From Blautia sp. An249 (GTDB lineage Bacteria; Bacillota; Clostridia; Lachnospirales; Lachnospiraceae): a stretch of 52,090 nt of DNA. Position 1 is the first letter of the stretch. Each line of letters starts with the position of its first letter. The translations under genes were made by a program, and so were the position numbers. Positions 7,835-16,396 of this stretch are shown here, piece by piece. Under the pieces are notes generated by a model. The model was given only the letters and a program-made list of their open reading frames with translations, was not told the DNA's origin and searched no databases. The stretch spans positions 1-52,090 of the forward strand of contig NZ_NFJL01000026.1 in the NCBI RefSeq assembly GCF_002159835.1, written 5' to 3'.

Positions 7835-9187
7835 CTATCTTCCTTTCTTCCTTTCTCCCCACAACTCCTCTGCTGTAGGCTTCCATTCCTCTGCATATGC
7901 TTCACACTTATCACATAAATGATCTACAGGTTCCGGGGACCGCAGATCTGTTGACTTTGCCCCCGTCCTTTTCACCATCGTCCGCAGCTTCTCCGGGTTC
8001 TCCAGCATCGGGCACGGCCGGAGCATATTCGCATTAAAAGGCTGAGCGTCATGATAAGCCATAAAAATCGGACTTTTCAGCGCATCCAGCAAACTGCAGT
8101 CATGGATATTTACATTGGAATAGTGTATGAACACACATGGCTCCACATCCCCTGCCGCATTAATATGGAGATAGTTTCTCCCTCCAGCAATACATCCGCC
8201 TACATATTCCGCGTCATTTTGAAAATCCATACTGAATATCGGTTTTGTTTCCCTGAATTTACGGATTTGTTTATAAACGGTTTTTCGCTGTACCGGCGTC
8301 GGCAGAAGCTCAGGAACCGCTTCATTGCCCACTGGCATATAATGGAAGAACCACGCAAACACCGCCCCGGCCTCTACAATCATGTCGAAAAACTTCTCAC
8401 TGCTAATATCCGCATAATTCGCGCTGGTATAACAGGTGGAAATTCCAAAAGGCAGCTTATGTTCTTTCAGAAGTCTCATAGCATCCTGTACTTTCTGAAA
8501 GACACCTTCTCCACGCCGTCCGTCATTGGCAACTTCAAACCCTTCCAGACTGATTGCCGGCACAAAGTTTTTTACCCGGAGCATCTCCCTGCAAAACTCA
8601 TCATCAATCAGAGTCCCATTGGTAAAGGCAAGGAACTCACAATCCGGATGCATTTTGCAGAGAGTAAGAAGGTCCTTTTTTCTCACCATCGGTTCGCCGC
8701 CCGTATAGATATACATATAGGTTCCCATCTGTTTGCCCTGACGAATAATCCTGTCTATGGTTTCTAAGCTCAGATTGAGCTTAGACCCGTATTCCGCCGC
8801 CCAGCAGCCCGTACAGTGCAAGTTACACGCTGACGTAGGATCAAGCAGAATCGCCCACGGGATATTACAGTTTTCCCTCTGTTTGATTTCAGTCTGAATG
8901 GCAGATCCTTTCAGGGCGGAATTAACGATAAAGTTCTGGAAAAATGTCTTTCTCACGCCTTCATCAAGCTGATAGACTTTCTGAATTAGCTGATACCAGT
9001 TGCTCTCCTCAACAATCGCCCTGCGAAATGCCGCTCGCTGGCTTTCATACCAGCCATCCGGCAACACCTTGTCTACAATATCCATCGCCTTTGGAAAATT
9101 CGTCTCCGGATCTTTTTCCAGATAATTTAAGACTGTATGTACAGCACTTGAAAATGCTGTATTTTTCATTGTTTCTATTATACTCAT
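7835..9187 (-). CDS. Radical SAM protein of the Feo cluster
   Basis: 450 aa from ATG 9187 (GGGGAAT upstream; an alternative ATG at 9208 adds 7 residues). After a roughly 110-residue N-terminal domain comes the radical SAM motif CNLHCTGCWAAEYG, then TGGEP for SAM binding and a TIM-barrel core. C-terminal cysteines (GGCIAGGRNYLHINAAGDVEPCVF, RPCPML, CDKCEAY) fit SPASM-like auxiliary Fe-S cluster binding. Substrate unknown. The position between FeoB plus a 27-aa membrane peptide and the Cys-rich Feo peptide suggests either an iron-linked function or modification of a small membrane peptide. Both are inference. Confidence 0.88.
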   Translation of the reverse strand: MSIIETMKNTAFSSAVHTVLNYLEKDPETNFPKAMDIVDKVLPDGWYESQRAAFRRAIVEESNWYQLIQKVYQLDEGVRKTFFQNFIVNSALKGSAIQTEIKQRENCNIPWAILLDPTSACNLHCTGCWAAEYGSKLNLSLETIDRIIRQGKQMGTYMYIYTGGEPMVRKKDLLTLCKMHPDCEFLAFTNGTLIDDEFCREMLRVKNFVPAISLEGFEVANDGRRGEGVFQKVQDAMRLLKEHKLPFGISTCYTSANYADISSEKFFDMIVEAGAVFAWFFHYMPVGNEAVPELLPTPVQRKTVYKQIRKFRETKPIFSMDFQNDAEYVGGCIAGGRNYLHINAAGDVEPCVFIHYSNVNIHDCSLLDALKSPIFMAYHDAQPFNANMLRPCPMLENPEKLRTMVKRTGAKSTDLRSPEPVDHLCDKCEAYAEEWKPTAEELWGERKKGR

Positions 9188-9226
9188 TTCTATTCCCCGC
9201 TGATACACTTACAGCGTTTTCCTTTC

Positions 9227-9310
9227 TTATCTTTTGTGAAATAATCGTCGTGTTATGATAATCAATACCACTAATCCAGTAACTATGTATAACCATTTTC
9301 TGTTTTTCAT
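9227..9310 (-). CDS. 27-aa membrane peptide after FeoB
   Basis: An ATG at 9310 with GAGGAAAAAGAA upstream opens a 27-codon frame: basic MKNRK, one hydrophobic helix (YIVTGLVVLIIIT), basic tail RRLFHKR. It starts 10 nt after the FeoB stop codon and is followed by the radical SAM gene. The ribosome site, spacing and single-TM composition support a real microprotein; no family is recognised with certainty. It could be a FeoC-like helper or a radical SAM substrate. Confidence 0.55.
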   Translation of the reverse strand: MKNRKWLYIVTGLVVLIIITRRLFHKR

Positions 9311-9320
9311 TTCTTTTTCC

Positions 9321-11360
9321 TCACAATAAACTTCCAATCTGATATACAGCAAACGTAACGATCCATGCAACTGCCAACTGGAACACTGCAGAAAACAGCA
9401 TCCACTTTGTACTCGCGGCTTCTTTCCGGATTGTTGCCAGTGAAGCCGCACAAGGAATGTACAAAAGACTGAAGATCATCAAGCACAGTGCATTCAGCGG
9501 CCCGAATCCCATACGTTCCAGTATCCCTGTCAATACGTCCATCCCAGATCCGGAATTGATATTTGGCACGGCAAACAGCACGGCACAACTGGAAACTACC
9601 ACTTCTTTCGCTGAGATTCCGGCAATGAGTGCCACTGCAATCTGCCAGAAGCCCAGGCCAACAGGCATAAAGAATGGTACGAGGTGATGTCCCAAGACAG
9701 CGCCAAAGCTATCTGCCATCTCTGTCGTGTAACCTTCCGCACCGAAATTCAAAATCACCCACATCACGACGGATGCTATAAAAATCGTGGTCCCTGCTTT
9801 AGTCAGATAATCCTTCACTTTCTCCCACACATAGATAGCAACAGTTTTTCCACTGGGTATCTTGTACTCCGGAAGTTCGATCAAGAGATAGTTTTCCGTT
9901 CTCCGGCGGTCAATCAGATGAAGCACTGCTGCAACCAGAATCGCTACAATCAGGCCGATCAGGTACATAGAATACGCAACCAGCATCGCTTTCTTTCCAA
10001 AAAACATCTCTGCAAAAAGAATATAAATCGGAAGCCGCGCGCTGCAGCTCATAAACGGCGTTACAAGCATCACCTTAAAACGATCTCTCCTATTCTCCAA
10101 TGCCCTTGAAGCCATGATTGCCGGAACCGTACAGCCAAATCCTAAGATCATCGGGATAAATGCCCTGCCAGATAATCCCAGTTTACTCATAACCCCTTCC
10201 ATCACATAGGCGACACGGGCCATATATCCGCTGTCCTCCAAAAAAGCCAGAGCTAAAAAGAGTATGAAAATATTCGGGAGGAAAGTAAGAATGCCTCCTA
10301 CTCCGGCAATAATCCCGTCCACCAAAAGGGAACGGAGCATTTCATTTACCCCGGTAGCCGTCAGTCCATCACGGATTAGTCCGGAAAGGCTTTCAATCCC
10401 CATCTCCAGATAACCTTTCAGCCAGTCCCCGATCGTAAATGTCAAGAAGAATACCACGGCCATAATCCCCAGAAAGATAGGAATTCCGAAGATCCGGTGT
10501 GTCAGTACCCGGTCCGCTTTTTCAGTCATCTGCTCCTGCCTCTCTTTATTGACGACCACTTCACTGATAATCTCCTGAATAAAGTCATATTTCTCATTGA
10601 TCAAATCTGATTCATAATTACGGTCGATTACCTGTGGCAGATAGATGGGATATTTCTCTGTGATCTCCTTGTCCTGCTCCAACAGTTTAATAGAGTGCCA
10701 GCGGTAATTCTCTATCTCCGGATAACTCTTCTTTAATTCTTCTGTGATCAGGTCGATCTTATCTTCAATCTTATCACTGTAAACCATTGCATATTCCGCA
10801 TGATGGTCATGGGGATGCCGGGACGAGAATTTATGATGATGGATCAGACAGGTCGGATCTGTACAGTCCTTATGGTGCGCCGCTGCATGAAGCAGCACAT
10901 CCAGCCCCACCCGTTTCCTTGCTGATACCGGGATGACCGGGATTCCCAGCATCTCCGGTAATCTATGCAGATCAATCTCCATGCCTCGCTTTTCTACTAT
11001 GTCCATCATATTGAGTGCCAGCACTACTGGCTTTCCCAGTTCAAGAAGCTGCAAGGTCAGATATAAGTTTCTCTCTAAAGCGGAGGCATCTGCGACATCA
11101 ATGATCACATCCACCTCGTCACTGAGAATGAATTGCCGTGACACAGTTTCTTCCATTGTATAGGAGGTCAGACTGTATGTACCGGGAAGATCTACCAGAC
11201 GAATATTCAAGTCATGGTCTTTGATTGCTCCCTCCACCTTCTCCACGGTTACTCCTGGCCAGTTCGCCACTTTCAAATTTGCACCTGTGAAAGTGTTGAA
11301 AAGTGTAGTCTTCCCACAGTTTGGATTGCCGATAAAGCCAATTGTCATATTTTCACGCAT
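9321..11360 (-). CDS. feoB: Ferrous iron transport protein B
   Basis: 679 aa. The N-terminal GTPase has G1 GNPNCGKTT (residues 11-19), G3 DLPGTYSL, G4 NMMD and G5 SARK, followed by a GDI-like helical domain with a His-rich loop (HHKDC, HHHKFSSRHPHDHH). The membrane part starts near residue 285 with Gate domains (GGILTFLPNI; the conserved GFGCTVPAIMA; CSARLPIY with the conserved Cys). FeoB drives GTP-dependent Fe2+ uptake across the cytoplasmic membrane. ATG 11360 lies 4 nt after the FeoA stop codon. The length is at the short end for FeoB, as is common in clostridia. Confidence 0.97.
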   Translation of the reverse strand: MRENMTIGFIGNPNCGKTTLFNTFTGANLKVANWPGVTVEKVEGAIKDHDLNIRLVDLPGTYSLTSYTMEETVSRQFILSDEVDVIIDVADASALERNLYLTLQLLELGKPVVLALNMMDIVEKRGMEIDLHRLPEMLGIPVIPVSARKRVGLDVLLHAAAHHKDCTDPTCLIHHHKFSSRHPHDHHAEYAMVYSDKIEDKIDLITEELKKSYPEIENYRWHSIKLLEQDKEITEKYPIYLPQVIDRNYESDLINEKYDFIQEIISEVVVNKERQEQMTEKADRVLTHRIFGIPIFLGIMAVVFFLTFTIGDWLKGYLEMGIESLSGLIRDGLTATGVNEMLRSLLVDGIIAGVGGILTFLPNIFILFLALAFLEDSGYMARVAYVMEGVMSKLGLSGRAFIPMILGFGCTVPAIMASRALENRRDRFKVMLVTPFMSCSARLPIYILFAEMFFGKKAMLVAYSMYLIGLIVAILVAAVLHLIDRRRTENYLLIELPEYKIPSGKTVAIYVWEKVKDYLTKAGTTIFIASVVMWVILNFGAEGYTTEMADSFGAVLGHHLVPFFMPVGLGFWQIAVALIAGISAKEVVVSSCAVLFAVPNINSGSGMDVLTGILERMGFGPLNALCLMIFSLLYIPCAASLATIRKEAASTKWMLFSAVFQLAVAWIVTFAVYQIGSLL

Positions 11361-11364
11361 TCTC

Positions 11365-11580
11365 TCACCCCACTATAATGTTCCTTGTAATATTTCGTCC
11401 GAGGGCAAAGCGGCTTCCCCTGACTTTTACAATCAGGACTCCTCTACTCTTACTGTTCAGTACATCAACTTCTGTCCCTCTGGTCATACCAAGAGCCTCA
11501 AGTCGTTTTTCCATTTGAACGGGCAGCCGTATGCTTTCTACCTTGTATTGTTTTCCCGTCCTTCCTTCACTGAGATACAT
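11365..11580 (-). CDS. feoA: Ferrous iron transport protein A (SH3-like)
   Basis: 71 aa, a single SH3-fold FeoA domain: RLPVQMEKRLEALGMTRGTEVDVL and the closing FALGRNITRNIIVG. FeoA is a small cytoplasmic partner needed for FeoB function. Gene order MATE-feoA-feoB on the minus strand with 4-13 nt gaps indicates one transcript. Confidence 0.95.
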   Translation of the reverse strand: MYLSEGRTGKQYKVESIRLPVQMEKRLEALGMTRGTEVDVLNSKSRGVLIVKVRGSRFALGRNITRNIIVG

Positions 11581-11593
11581 ACATTCACCCCTC

Positions 11594-12958
11594 TTACTTT
11601 GTGCCCGCAGGCATCCTTCTAAACTCCGAAAGCATCATCACTACCGTGATTACCACAAGCACTGCATCCGTCAGAGCAATGGCCAGCCATACGCCACGAA
11701 TTCCCATGCCGCCAATCATCGGCAGAACAACACATAGCGGGATGAACAAAATAATCTGTCGGAACAAAACCAGCCATGTTGCTTTCTGCGCTTTTCCCAG
11801 AGACTGGAATAAAGTCACTGCAATAAGGAAACTTCCCTGAAGGACATAGGTGCTGAACATGATTCGGAAATTCACTGCTCCCGCTGCGGCAACTCCCGGT
11901 GTTGTGATAAACATGGACAGTACCTTGTCTGGAAACAGCTCCACCGGAATGTAAAATACCAACGACAATACGGTAGCCGCAATGACAAAGACTTTGGTAA
12001 GCCGCTTCACCCGTTCATATTTTCCCACACCATAATTAGTTCCTGCCGCAGGCTGGAATCCCTGGCTGATCCCCCAGAGCGGGACAAAGGAAAAGTTCCA
12101 GAACCGGAGCGCCGCCCCTAACAGGATCTGGGATGTCTCACCGCCATATTCTGACGCCACCCGATAGATAACGGTCTGCTGTACCAGTGTCAGCACCTGC
12201 ATCAGAAGGGCTGATACCCCGACGGATAAAACCTGCGGGAGCAACGTGCCATCAATCCGGACTCGCCCAATCCTTACATGGAGGCTTTTCTTTTTGAAAT
12301 ACCATACGGTCACAGCTGCCTGTACAAACTGGGACAGGACTGTTGCATATGCTGCCCCTTCAATCCCCATTCCATAAGGCTTCAGGATCTGAATAAAGAC
12401 GGGATCAAGAATAATATTCAAAACAGCGCCGCTGGCGATAATACTCATAGCCCTTTTGAGCTGCCCCTCCCCACGGATCACCATGTTCGCACTCTGAAAG
12501 AAATTCACAAATAAAGAACCCGCAAAAACAATACGAAGATATTTTTCTGCATAGTTTAAAATATTGTCACTGGCTCCTGCGAGCATGAGAAGCTGGCGGG
12601 TAAATACCATCCCGATCACGGTATAGACAACCGACATCACGAATACCGCAGCAACCAGATTCCCCATGATCTTCTTAACCGTAGTTTCATCCCCTTTTCC
12701 GATTGCCCGGGACAAAACGGATGCGGAGCCAACTCCGATCATGGCAGCGGAACCTGCATTGATGAGGGTAAACGGATAAGATATCGATACCGCCCCCATC
12801 TGAGCGGCACCTACCATTTGCCCTACAAAAATCGAATCCATCATGTTATAAAGCCCAACCACAACCATACCGAGAACCGCAGGTATACTCAGTTCTACCA
12901 TCAAAGGCCACGGACTTTTTGTTAAAAGTTTTGTTCTTGTATCTAGTGCCTGTTTCAT
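11594..12958 (-). CDS. MATE-family efflux transporter, upstream of feoAB
   Basis: 454 aa from ATG 12958, which has AGGAGGAAGAG upstream; a GTG one codon earlier is possible. Twelve hydrophobic segments and MATE signatures in both halves (PAVLGMVVVGLYNMMDSIFVG near residue 30; GISQGFQPAAGTNYGVGKYERV near 280). It ends 13 nt before feoA, so the pump is first in the Feo operon. MATE proteins export drugs or metabolites with Na+ or H+. A link to iron (for example export of a chelator or flavin) is only inferred from position. Confidence 0.93.
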   Translation of the reverse strand: MKQALDTRTKLLTKSPWPLMVELSIPAVLGMVVVGLYNMMDSIFVGQMVGAAQMGAVSISYPFTLINAGSAAMIGVGSASVLSRAIGKGDETTVKKIMGNLVAAVFVMSVVYTVIGMVFTRQLLMLAGASDNILNYAEKYLRIVFAGSLFVNFFQSANMVIRGEGQLKRAMSIIASGAVLNIILDPVFIQILKPYGMGIEGAAYATVLSQFVQAAVTVWYFKKKSLHVRIGRVRIDGTLLPQVLSVGVSALLMQVLTLVQQTVIYRVASEYGGETSQILLGAALRFWNFSFVPLWGISQGFQPAAGTNYGVGKYERVKRLTKVFVIAATVLSLVFYIPVELFPDKVLSMFITTPGVAAAGAVNFRIMFSTYVLQGSFLIAVTLFQSLGKAQKATWLVLFRQIILFIPLCVVLPMIGGMGIRGVWLAIALTDAVLVVITVVMMLSEFRRMPAGTK

Positions 12959-13025
12959 CACTCTTCCTCCTGCATTTATTATTAGCCGCGTCTAACTATA
13001 TAAATTATAGATAAAAGGTCTCTGC

Positions 13026-13064
13026 TTTGTACGCTCCGTTTGGCAGGATTTTCACTCCGAAAAG
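13026..13064. repeat. Degenerate CTCC..GCAGG repeat, left of copA
   Basis: A 39-bp box (starts TTTGTACGCTCC, later GGCAGGATTTTCACTCC) resembles 15897-15935 on the other side of copA, including an identical first 12 bases. Nothing else is seen in the intergenic stretch 12962-13146. Confidence 0.45.
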
Positions 13065-13146
13065 AAAGAAAAGAGGAAATAAAAGTTCCATTTCCTCTTT
13101 TTACTCCATTATCACTGCACTTTTTCTGCTTTCATAGACATTACCG

Positions 13147-13311
13147 TTATTGAATATTGACCAACTGGTATCCGGCTTCTTCTATCGCAGACTTAAGAAT
13201 ATCATCCGGCACATTCCTATCCATCTGTACTCTGGCAGATTTCTCGTCAAGGTTGACTTCTACCTCTTTGATTCCCTGTGTTTTCCTTAAAGCCTGTTCC
13301 ACATGCTTTAC
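13147..13311 (-). pseudogene. Out-of-frame remainder of the C-terminal HMA domain of CopA
   Basis: In the +1 frame relative to copA, codons from 13311 to the stop at 13147 encode [19 protein letters not shown]...EEAGYQLVNIQ, the second half of a heavy-metal-associated (HMA/CopZ) domain. Its first half, [12 protein letters not shown], is in the copA frame ending at 13313-13315. The usual spacer of the metal site (CxxC, normally C-G-H-C-V-K-H) is missing: after the Cys codon one A remains before GTA AAG CAT. An 8-nt net deletion explains both the lost second Cys and the frameshift. Confidence 0.8.
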
Positions 13312-15721
13312 TACAAACCATTCCTTCAATATTTAATATTTTCTGCATCTTTTTCTTTCCTTTATCTTTCTTTTTTACTACTTCATCATCTAACTGGAAA
13401 TCTCCCTGTTTTATTTGAGACAAATGCTTTGCTTTAAACCACCTTAGCCGTAAAGCATTTGATACTACAAATACTGAACTAAAACTCATGGCAAAGGCAC
13501 CAATCATCGGATTCAATTTCCATCCAAATGGAAGATAGAATACCCCCGCCGCAATCGGAATCCCGATGATGTTATATATAAACGCCCAAAATAAATTTTG
13601 CTTAATATTGCGGATTACTGCCTTACTAAGCTGGATAGCCGTAGACACATCAAGCAGATCACTTTTCATCAGAACAATATCTGCTGAATCAATAGCTATA
13701 TCCGTCCCGGCTCCAATAGCAATCCCAATATCTGCCCGTGCCAATGCCGGAGCATCATTTATTCCGTCACCGACCATTGCAACCTTTTTTCCTGAACTTT
13801 GCAGACGCCGAATTTCTTTTTCCTTATCCTGTGGAAAAACCTCTGCCACCACACGATTCACGCCAACTTGACGCCGGATAGCCTCTGCTGTCTTTGCATT
13901 GTCTCCCGTCAGCATAACTACCTCCAGCCCCATCTGTATCAACTCCTGAATGGCATGTCTGCTTGTTGCTTTTACCACATCCGCCACAGCAATCACGCCA
14001 ATCAGCTTACCATCGCGTGCAAAGAATAATGGGGTTTTTCCAGCTACTGCCATTTCTTCTCCCAGTTTTAAAACTCCACCCCCCTCAATACCCTCATCTG
14101 CCATCAGCCGCCGGTTTCCCGCAAGACAGCGCTGATCTGAAATCTTCCCTGTAATTCCTTTGCCCGGAATCTGTTGGAAATCAGTTACAGCTAGCATCTG
14201 AAGTTTTTCCTTTTCCGCTTCCGCTATAATGGCATCTGCCAACGGATGTTCAGACAATTTTTCCAATGAAGCCGCAATTTGCAACAGTTCTTTTTGAGAA
14301 ACCCCAACACTGCATAGCATATTCGTTACTGCCGGGGTTCCTTCTGTGATCGTTCCTGTTTTATCCAGTACTACGGTATCAATGTTATGGGCTACCTCCA
14401 GGGCCTCTGCTGATTTTGTCAGGATTCCATTGATTGCCCCCTTTCCAGTGCCGACCATGATTGCAGTAGGTGTTGCCAGCCCCAGGGCGCAAGGGCAGGA
14501 TATAACTAATATGGAAATTGCTATTGAAAGGGAAAATTCAAGCCCATATCCAATCAGCATCCATATGATAAAGGCAATCACAGAAATTGTGATAACAACT
14601 GGTACAAAAATGCCGCTGACCTTATCTGCCAGTTTTGCAATAGGAGCTTTCGAACTGGTAGCTTCATCTACCAAACGAACAATTTGTGCCAACGTCGTAT
14701 CATCTCCAACCTTAGTTGCCTGCATCTTGAAATATCCTGACTTATTTATGGTAGCTCCTATTACCTTATCCCCTACATACTTTTCTACCGGAATACTCTC
14801 ACCTGTCAATGCAGATTCATCTACAGAAGAAACTCCTTCCATAAGGATACCGTCCGCTGGAACAGACTCCCCAGCTTTTACAATTAGTATTTCTCCCAAC
14901 TGCACCTCTTCCACCGGAATTTCTACTTCTTCCCCATCCCGCTCTGCCAGAGCTGTTTTTGGCGCTAGATTCATCAGCTTAGTAATGGCATCCGAAGTTT
15001 TTCCCTTTGCGCGGGATTCCATCGTCTTTCCCAACGTAATCAATGTCAGAATCATGCCTGCTGATTCGAAGTACAGATCCATCATAAAGCCATGGACAAT
15101 AGCCATATCTCCCTGACCAAATCCCACGCCAATCTTATAAATGGCATAGATTCCATAGACGATAGCAGCGCCAGATCCAAGAGCAATTAGTGAATCCATA
15201 TTCGGAGAACCATGGAACAAAGTCTTAAATCCCATTCGGTAATACTTAAAGTTTACGAATACAACCGGAAGTAAAAGCAAAAACTGTGTAAAGGCAAAAC
15301 TTACCGCATTCTCCATTCCCAAAAGAAAGCCCGGAAGCGGCCAACCCATCATGTGCCCCATTGATATGTAAAACAGAGGTACTGTAAAAATCACAGAAAT
15401 CAAAAGACGCTGTTTCATCTGTCGGTATTCTTCCGCAGCAATACTCTTTCCTGCCTTGTCCTTTTGTTCCACCCCGATATTGTTTCCTTTAATGGTTCCC
15501 TGTGGCTTAAGATATGCTCTATAGCCGGCTTTTTCGACCGCCCCCACAATCCGGGGTATATCTAAGACAGTTTCATCATAAGAAACAACCATGCTATTCT
15601 TTAACAGATTTACAGATACTTCTTTGATTCCGGACAGCTTTCCCACACTTTTTTCAATTCTGGCAGAACATGCCGAACAAGTCATACCAGTAATGTCAAA
15701 CTGATCCTTTTGCAATTTCAT
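13247..15721 (-). CDS. copA: Cu+-exporting P-type ATPase, frameshifted at its C-terminus
   Basis: 824 aa from ATG 15721 (AGAAGGG adjacent). N-terminal HMA domain with GMTCSAC (C15, C18). TM region; A domain with TGES; ion motif [14 protein letters not shown] domain DKTGT; N domain SEHPLAD; hinge [13 protein letters not shown]7 YN (FIYNIIG) and TM8 MSFSS identify the Cu+ (P1B-1) class. The last 19 codons ([11 protein letters not shown]...) are out-of-frame readthrough of a broken second HMA domain continuing at 13311-13147. The transport core is intact, so export activity is likely retained. Confidence 0.93.
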   Translation of the reverse strand: MKLQKDQFDITGMTCSACSARIEKSVGKLSGIKEVSVNLLKNSMVVSYDETVLDIPRIVGAVEKAGYRAYLKPQGTIKGNNIGVEQKDKAGKSIAAEEYRQMKQRLLISVIFTVPLFYISMGHMMGWPLPGFLLGMENAVSFAFTQFLLLLPVVFVNFKYYRMGFKTLFHGSPNMDSLIALGSGAAIVYGIYAIYKIGVGFGQGDMAIVHGFMMDLYFESAGMILTLITLGKTMESRAKGKTSDAITKLMNLAPKTALAERDGEEVEIPVEEVQLGEILIVKAGESVPADGILMEGVSSVDESALTGESIPVEKYVGDKVIGATINKSGYFKMQATKVGDDTTLAQIVRLVDEATSSKAPIAKLADKVSGIFVPVVITISVIAFIIWMLIGYGLEFSLSIAISILVISCPCALGLATPTAIMVGTGKGAINGILTKSAEALEVAHNIDTVVLDKTGTITEGTPAVTNMLCSVGVSQKELLQIAASLEKLSEHPLADAIIAEAEKEKLQMLAVTDFQQIPGKGITGKISDQRCLAGNRRLMADEGIEGGGVLKLGEEMAVAGKTPLFFARDGKLIGVIAVADVVKATSRHAIQELIQMGLEVVMLTGDNAKTAEAIRRQVGVNRVVAEVFPQDKEKEIRRLQSSGKKVAMVGDGINDAPALARADIGIAIGAGTDIAIDSADIVLMKSDLLDVSTAIQLSKAVIRNIKQNLFWAFIYNIIGIPIAAGVFYLPFGWKLNPMIGAFAMSFSSVFVVSNALRLRWFKAKHLSQIKQGDFQLDDEVVKKKDKGKKKMQKILNIEGMVCSKACGTGFKENTGNQRGRSQP

Positions 15722-15896
15722 CCCTTCTTTCTTTATATATTCCGTGCAGATACCCCTCCCCTGCCAGGACCCGAATCTGGTCATAGGAAGGGGCGTTCGG
15801 TATCAATAGGGGGAGAGATACCTTGCGCCCCAATCATTGCGTCTGCACAAACGGTCTTCCTTAGACCGATTTTCATTATAAATACCTAAATATCCT

Positions 15897-15996
15897 TTTG
15901 TACGCTCCAGAGTGGAGGCTTTTCAATCCAAAAAGCAGGAATTTCCGATGCGACTCCAATCAGCAGGTTTTGCGCTCCAAAGGGCAGGATTCCGCC
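15897..15996. repeat. Tandem degenerate CTCC-N5-GCAGG units, right of copA
   Basis: Four units can be read: CTCC-agagt-GGAGG-cTTTTC, ATCC-aaaaa-GCAGG-aATTTC, CTCC-aatca-GCAGG-tTTTG and CTCC-aaag-GGCAGG-aTTCC, spaced about 22-30 bp. The first matches the box at 13026-13064 over 39 bp. The function is not recognised. Confidence 0.45.
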
Positions 15997-16039
15997 AAAT
16001 CCTATTGACGGTCTTCCCTTTCCTACTTATACTTGCCGC

Positions 16040-16076
16040 ATGAACAATTAAACGCTTTTTTAATTGTTCATATAAA
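16040..16076 (+). promoter_or_regulatory. 12-bp inverted repeat, probable ArsR/SmtB operator and promoter
   Basis: ATGAACAATTAA (16040-16051) and TTAATTGTTCAT (16060-16071) form a perfect inverted repeat with an 8-nt gap. A TATAAA box (16071-16076) with TTAAAC 17 nt upstream overlaps it. TGAACA/TGTTCA half-sites are typical of Zn/Cd-sensing ArsR regulators, so the ArsR at 18343-18654 is the expected repressor. Confidence 0.6.
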
Positions 16077-16116
16077 CTTCTCCAAACGGACAAATTATGA
16101 AAGGAGGATCTTTTTC

Positions 16117-16335
16117 ATGAAAAAGACCATTAAACTAATCGATCTCGACTGCGGGCATTGTGCCGACAAAATTCAGAGAGCGGTTCAAAAAATCGACGGT
16201 GTCACCCATGTTGAGGTTAATTTTTTAAACCAGAAGATGATACTGGAAGCGCCGGATGACAAGTTTGATTCTATTCTTGCTGAAGCAAAACTTCTTATCA
16301 AGAAAATCGAACCAGACGTAACAGTTAAAGTATAA
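16117..16335 (+). CDS. HMA-domain metal-binding protein (metallochaperone)
   Basis: 72 aa from ATG 16117, with a strong AAGGAGG site. A single ferredoxin-like HMA domain with the metal site DLDCGHCADKIQ (CxxC) near residue 10 and the VEVNFLNQKM strand typical of the family. The downstream P-type ATPase lacks an N-terminal HMA domain, so this protein probably supplies it in trans, delivering Zn2+/Cd2+ or acting as a buffer. The gap to the ATPase start is 61 nt. Confidence 0.9.
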   Translation: MKKTIKLIDLDCGHCADKIQRAVQKIDGVTHVEVNFLNQKMILEAPDDKFDSILAEAKLLIKKIEPDVTVKV

Positions 16336-16396
16336 AAAAATGCGCGCACCGGCTTATGAATATAGAAGCCGGTGTTCGTCTGAAAGGAGATTTTGT

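Larger units (their letters stand above)
15722..16116. other. 395-bp intergenic region between copA and the zinc export genes
   Basis: No gene is supported. It contains a two-block hairpin in the copA 5' leader (GGGGCG 15790-15795 and GGTATC 15799-15804 pairing with GATACC 15817-15822 and CGCCCC 15826-15831), a small hairpin CGGTCT-TCCTT-AGACCG (about 15853-15869), a run of degenerate CTCC..GCAGG units (15897-15996), and the ArsR-type operator at 16040-16071. Confidence 0.6.

Noticed and set aside
8051..8767. 238-codon plus-strand frame opposite the radical SAM gene
   Set aside because: The minus strand carries the radical SAM motifs and cluster cysteines; the antisense frame has no ribosome site or family features.
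14346..15116. Long open frame (256 codons) on the plus strand inside copA
   Set aside because: It is antisense to the well-conserved P-type ATPase core, has no ribosome site and no recognisable domain; a compositional shadow.
15899..15920. CopY or CsoR operator upstream of copA
   Set aside because: No TACANNTGTA cop box and no ATACCCC..GGGGTAT palindrome could be found.
15897..15996. Possible CRISPR array
   Set aside because: Units are short, degenerate and unevenly spaced, with no conserved repeat/spacer alternation and no cas genes.
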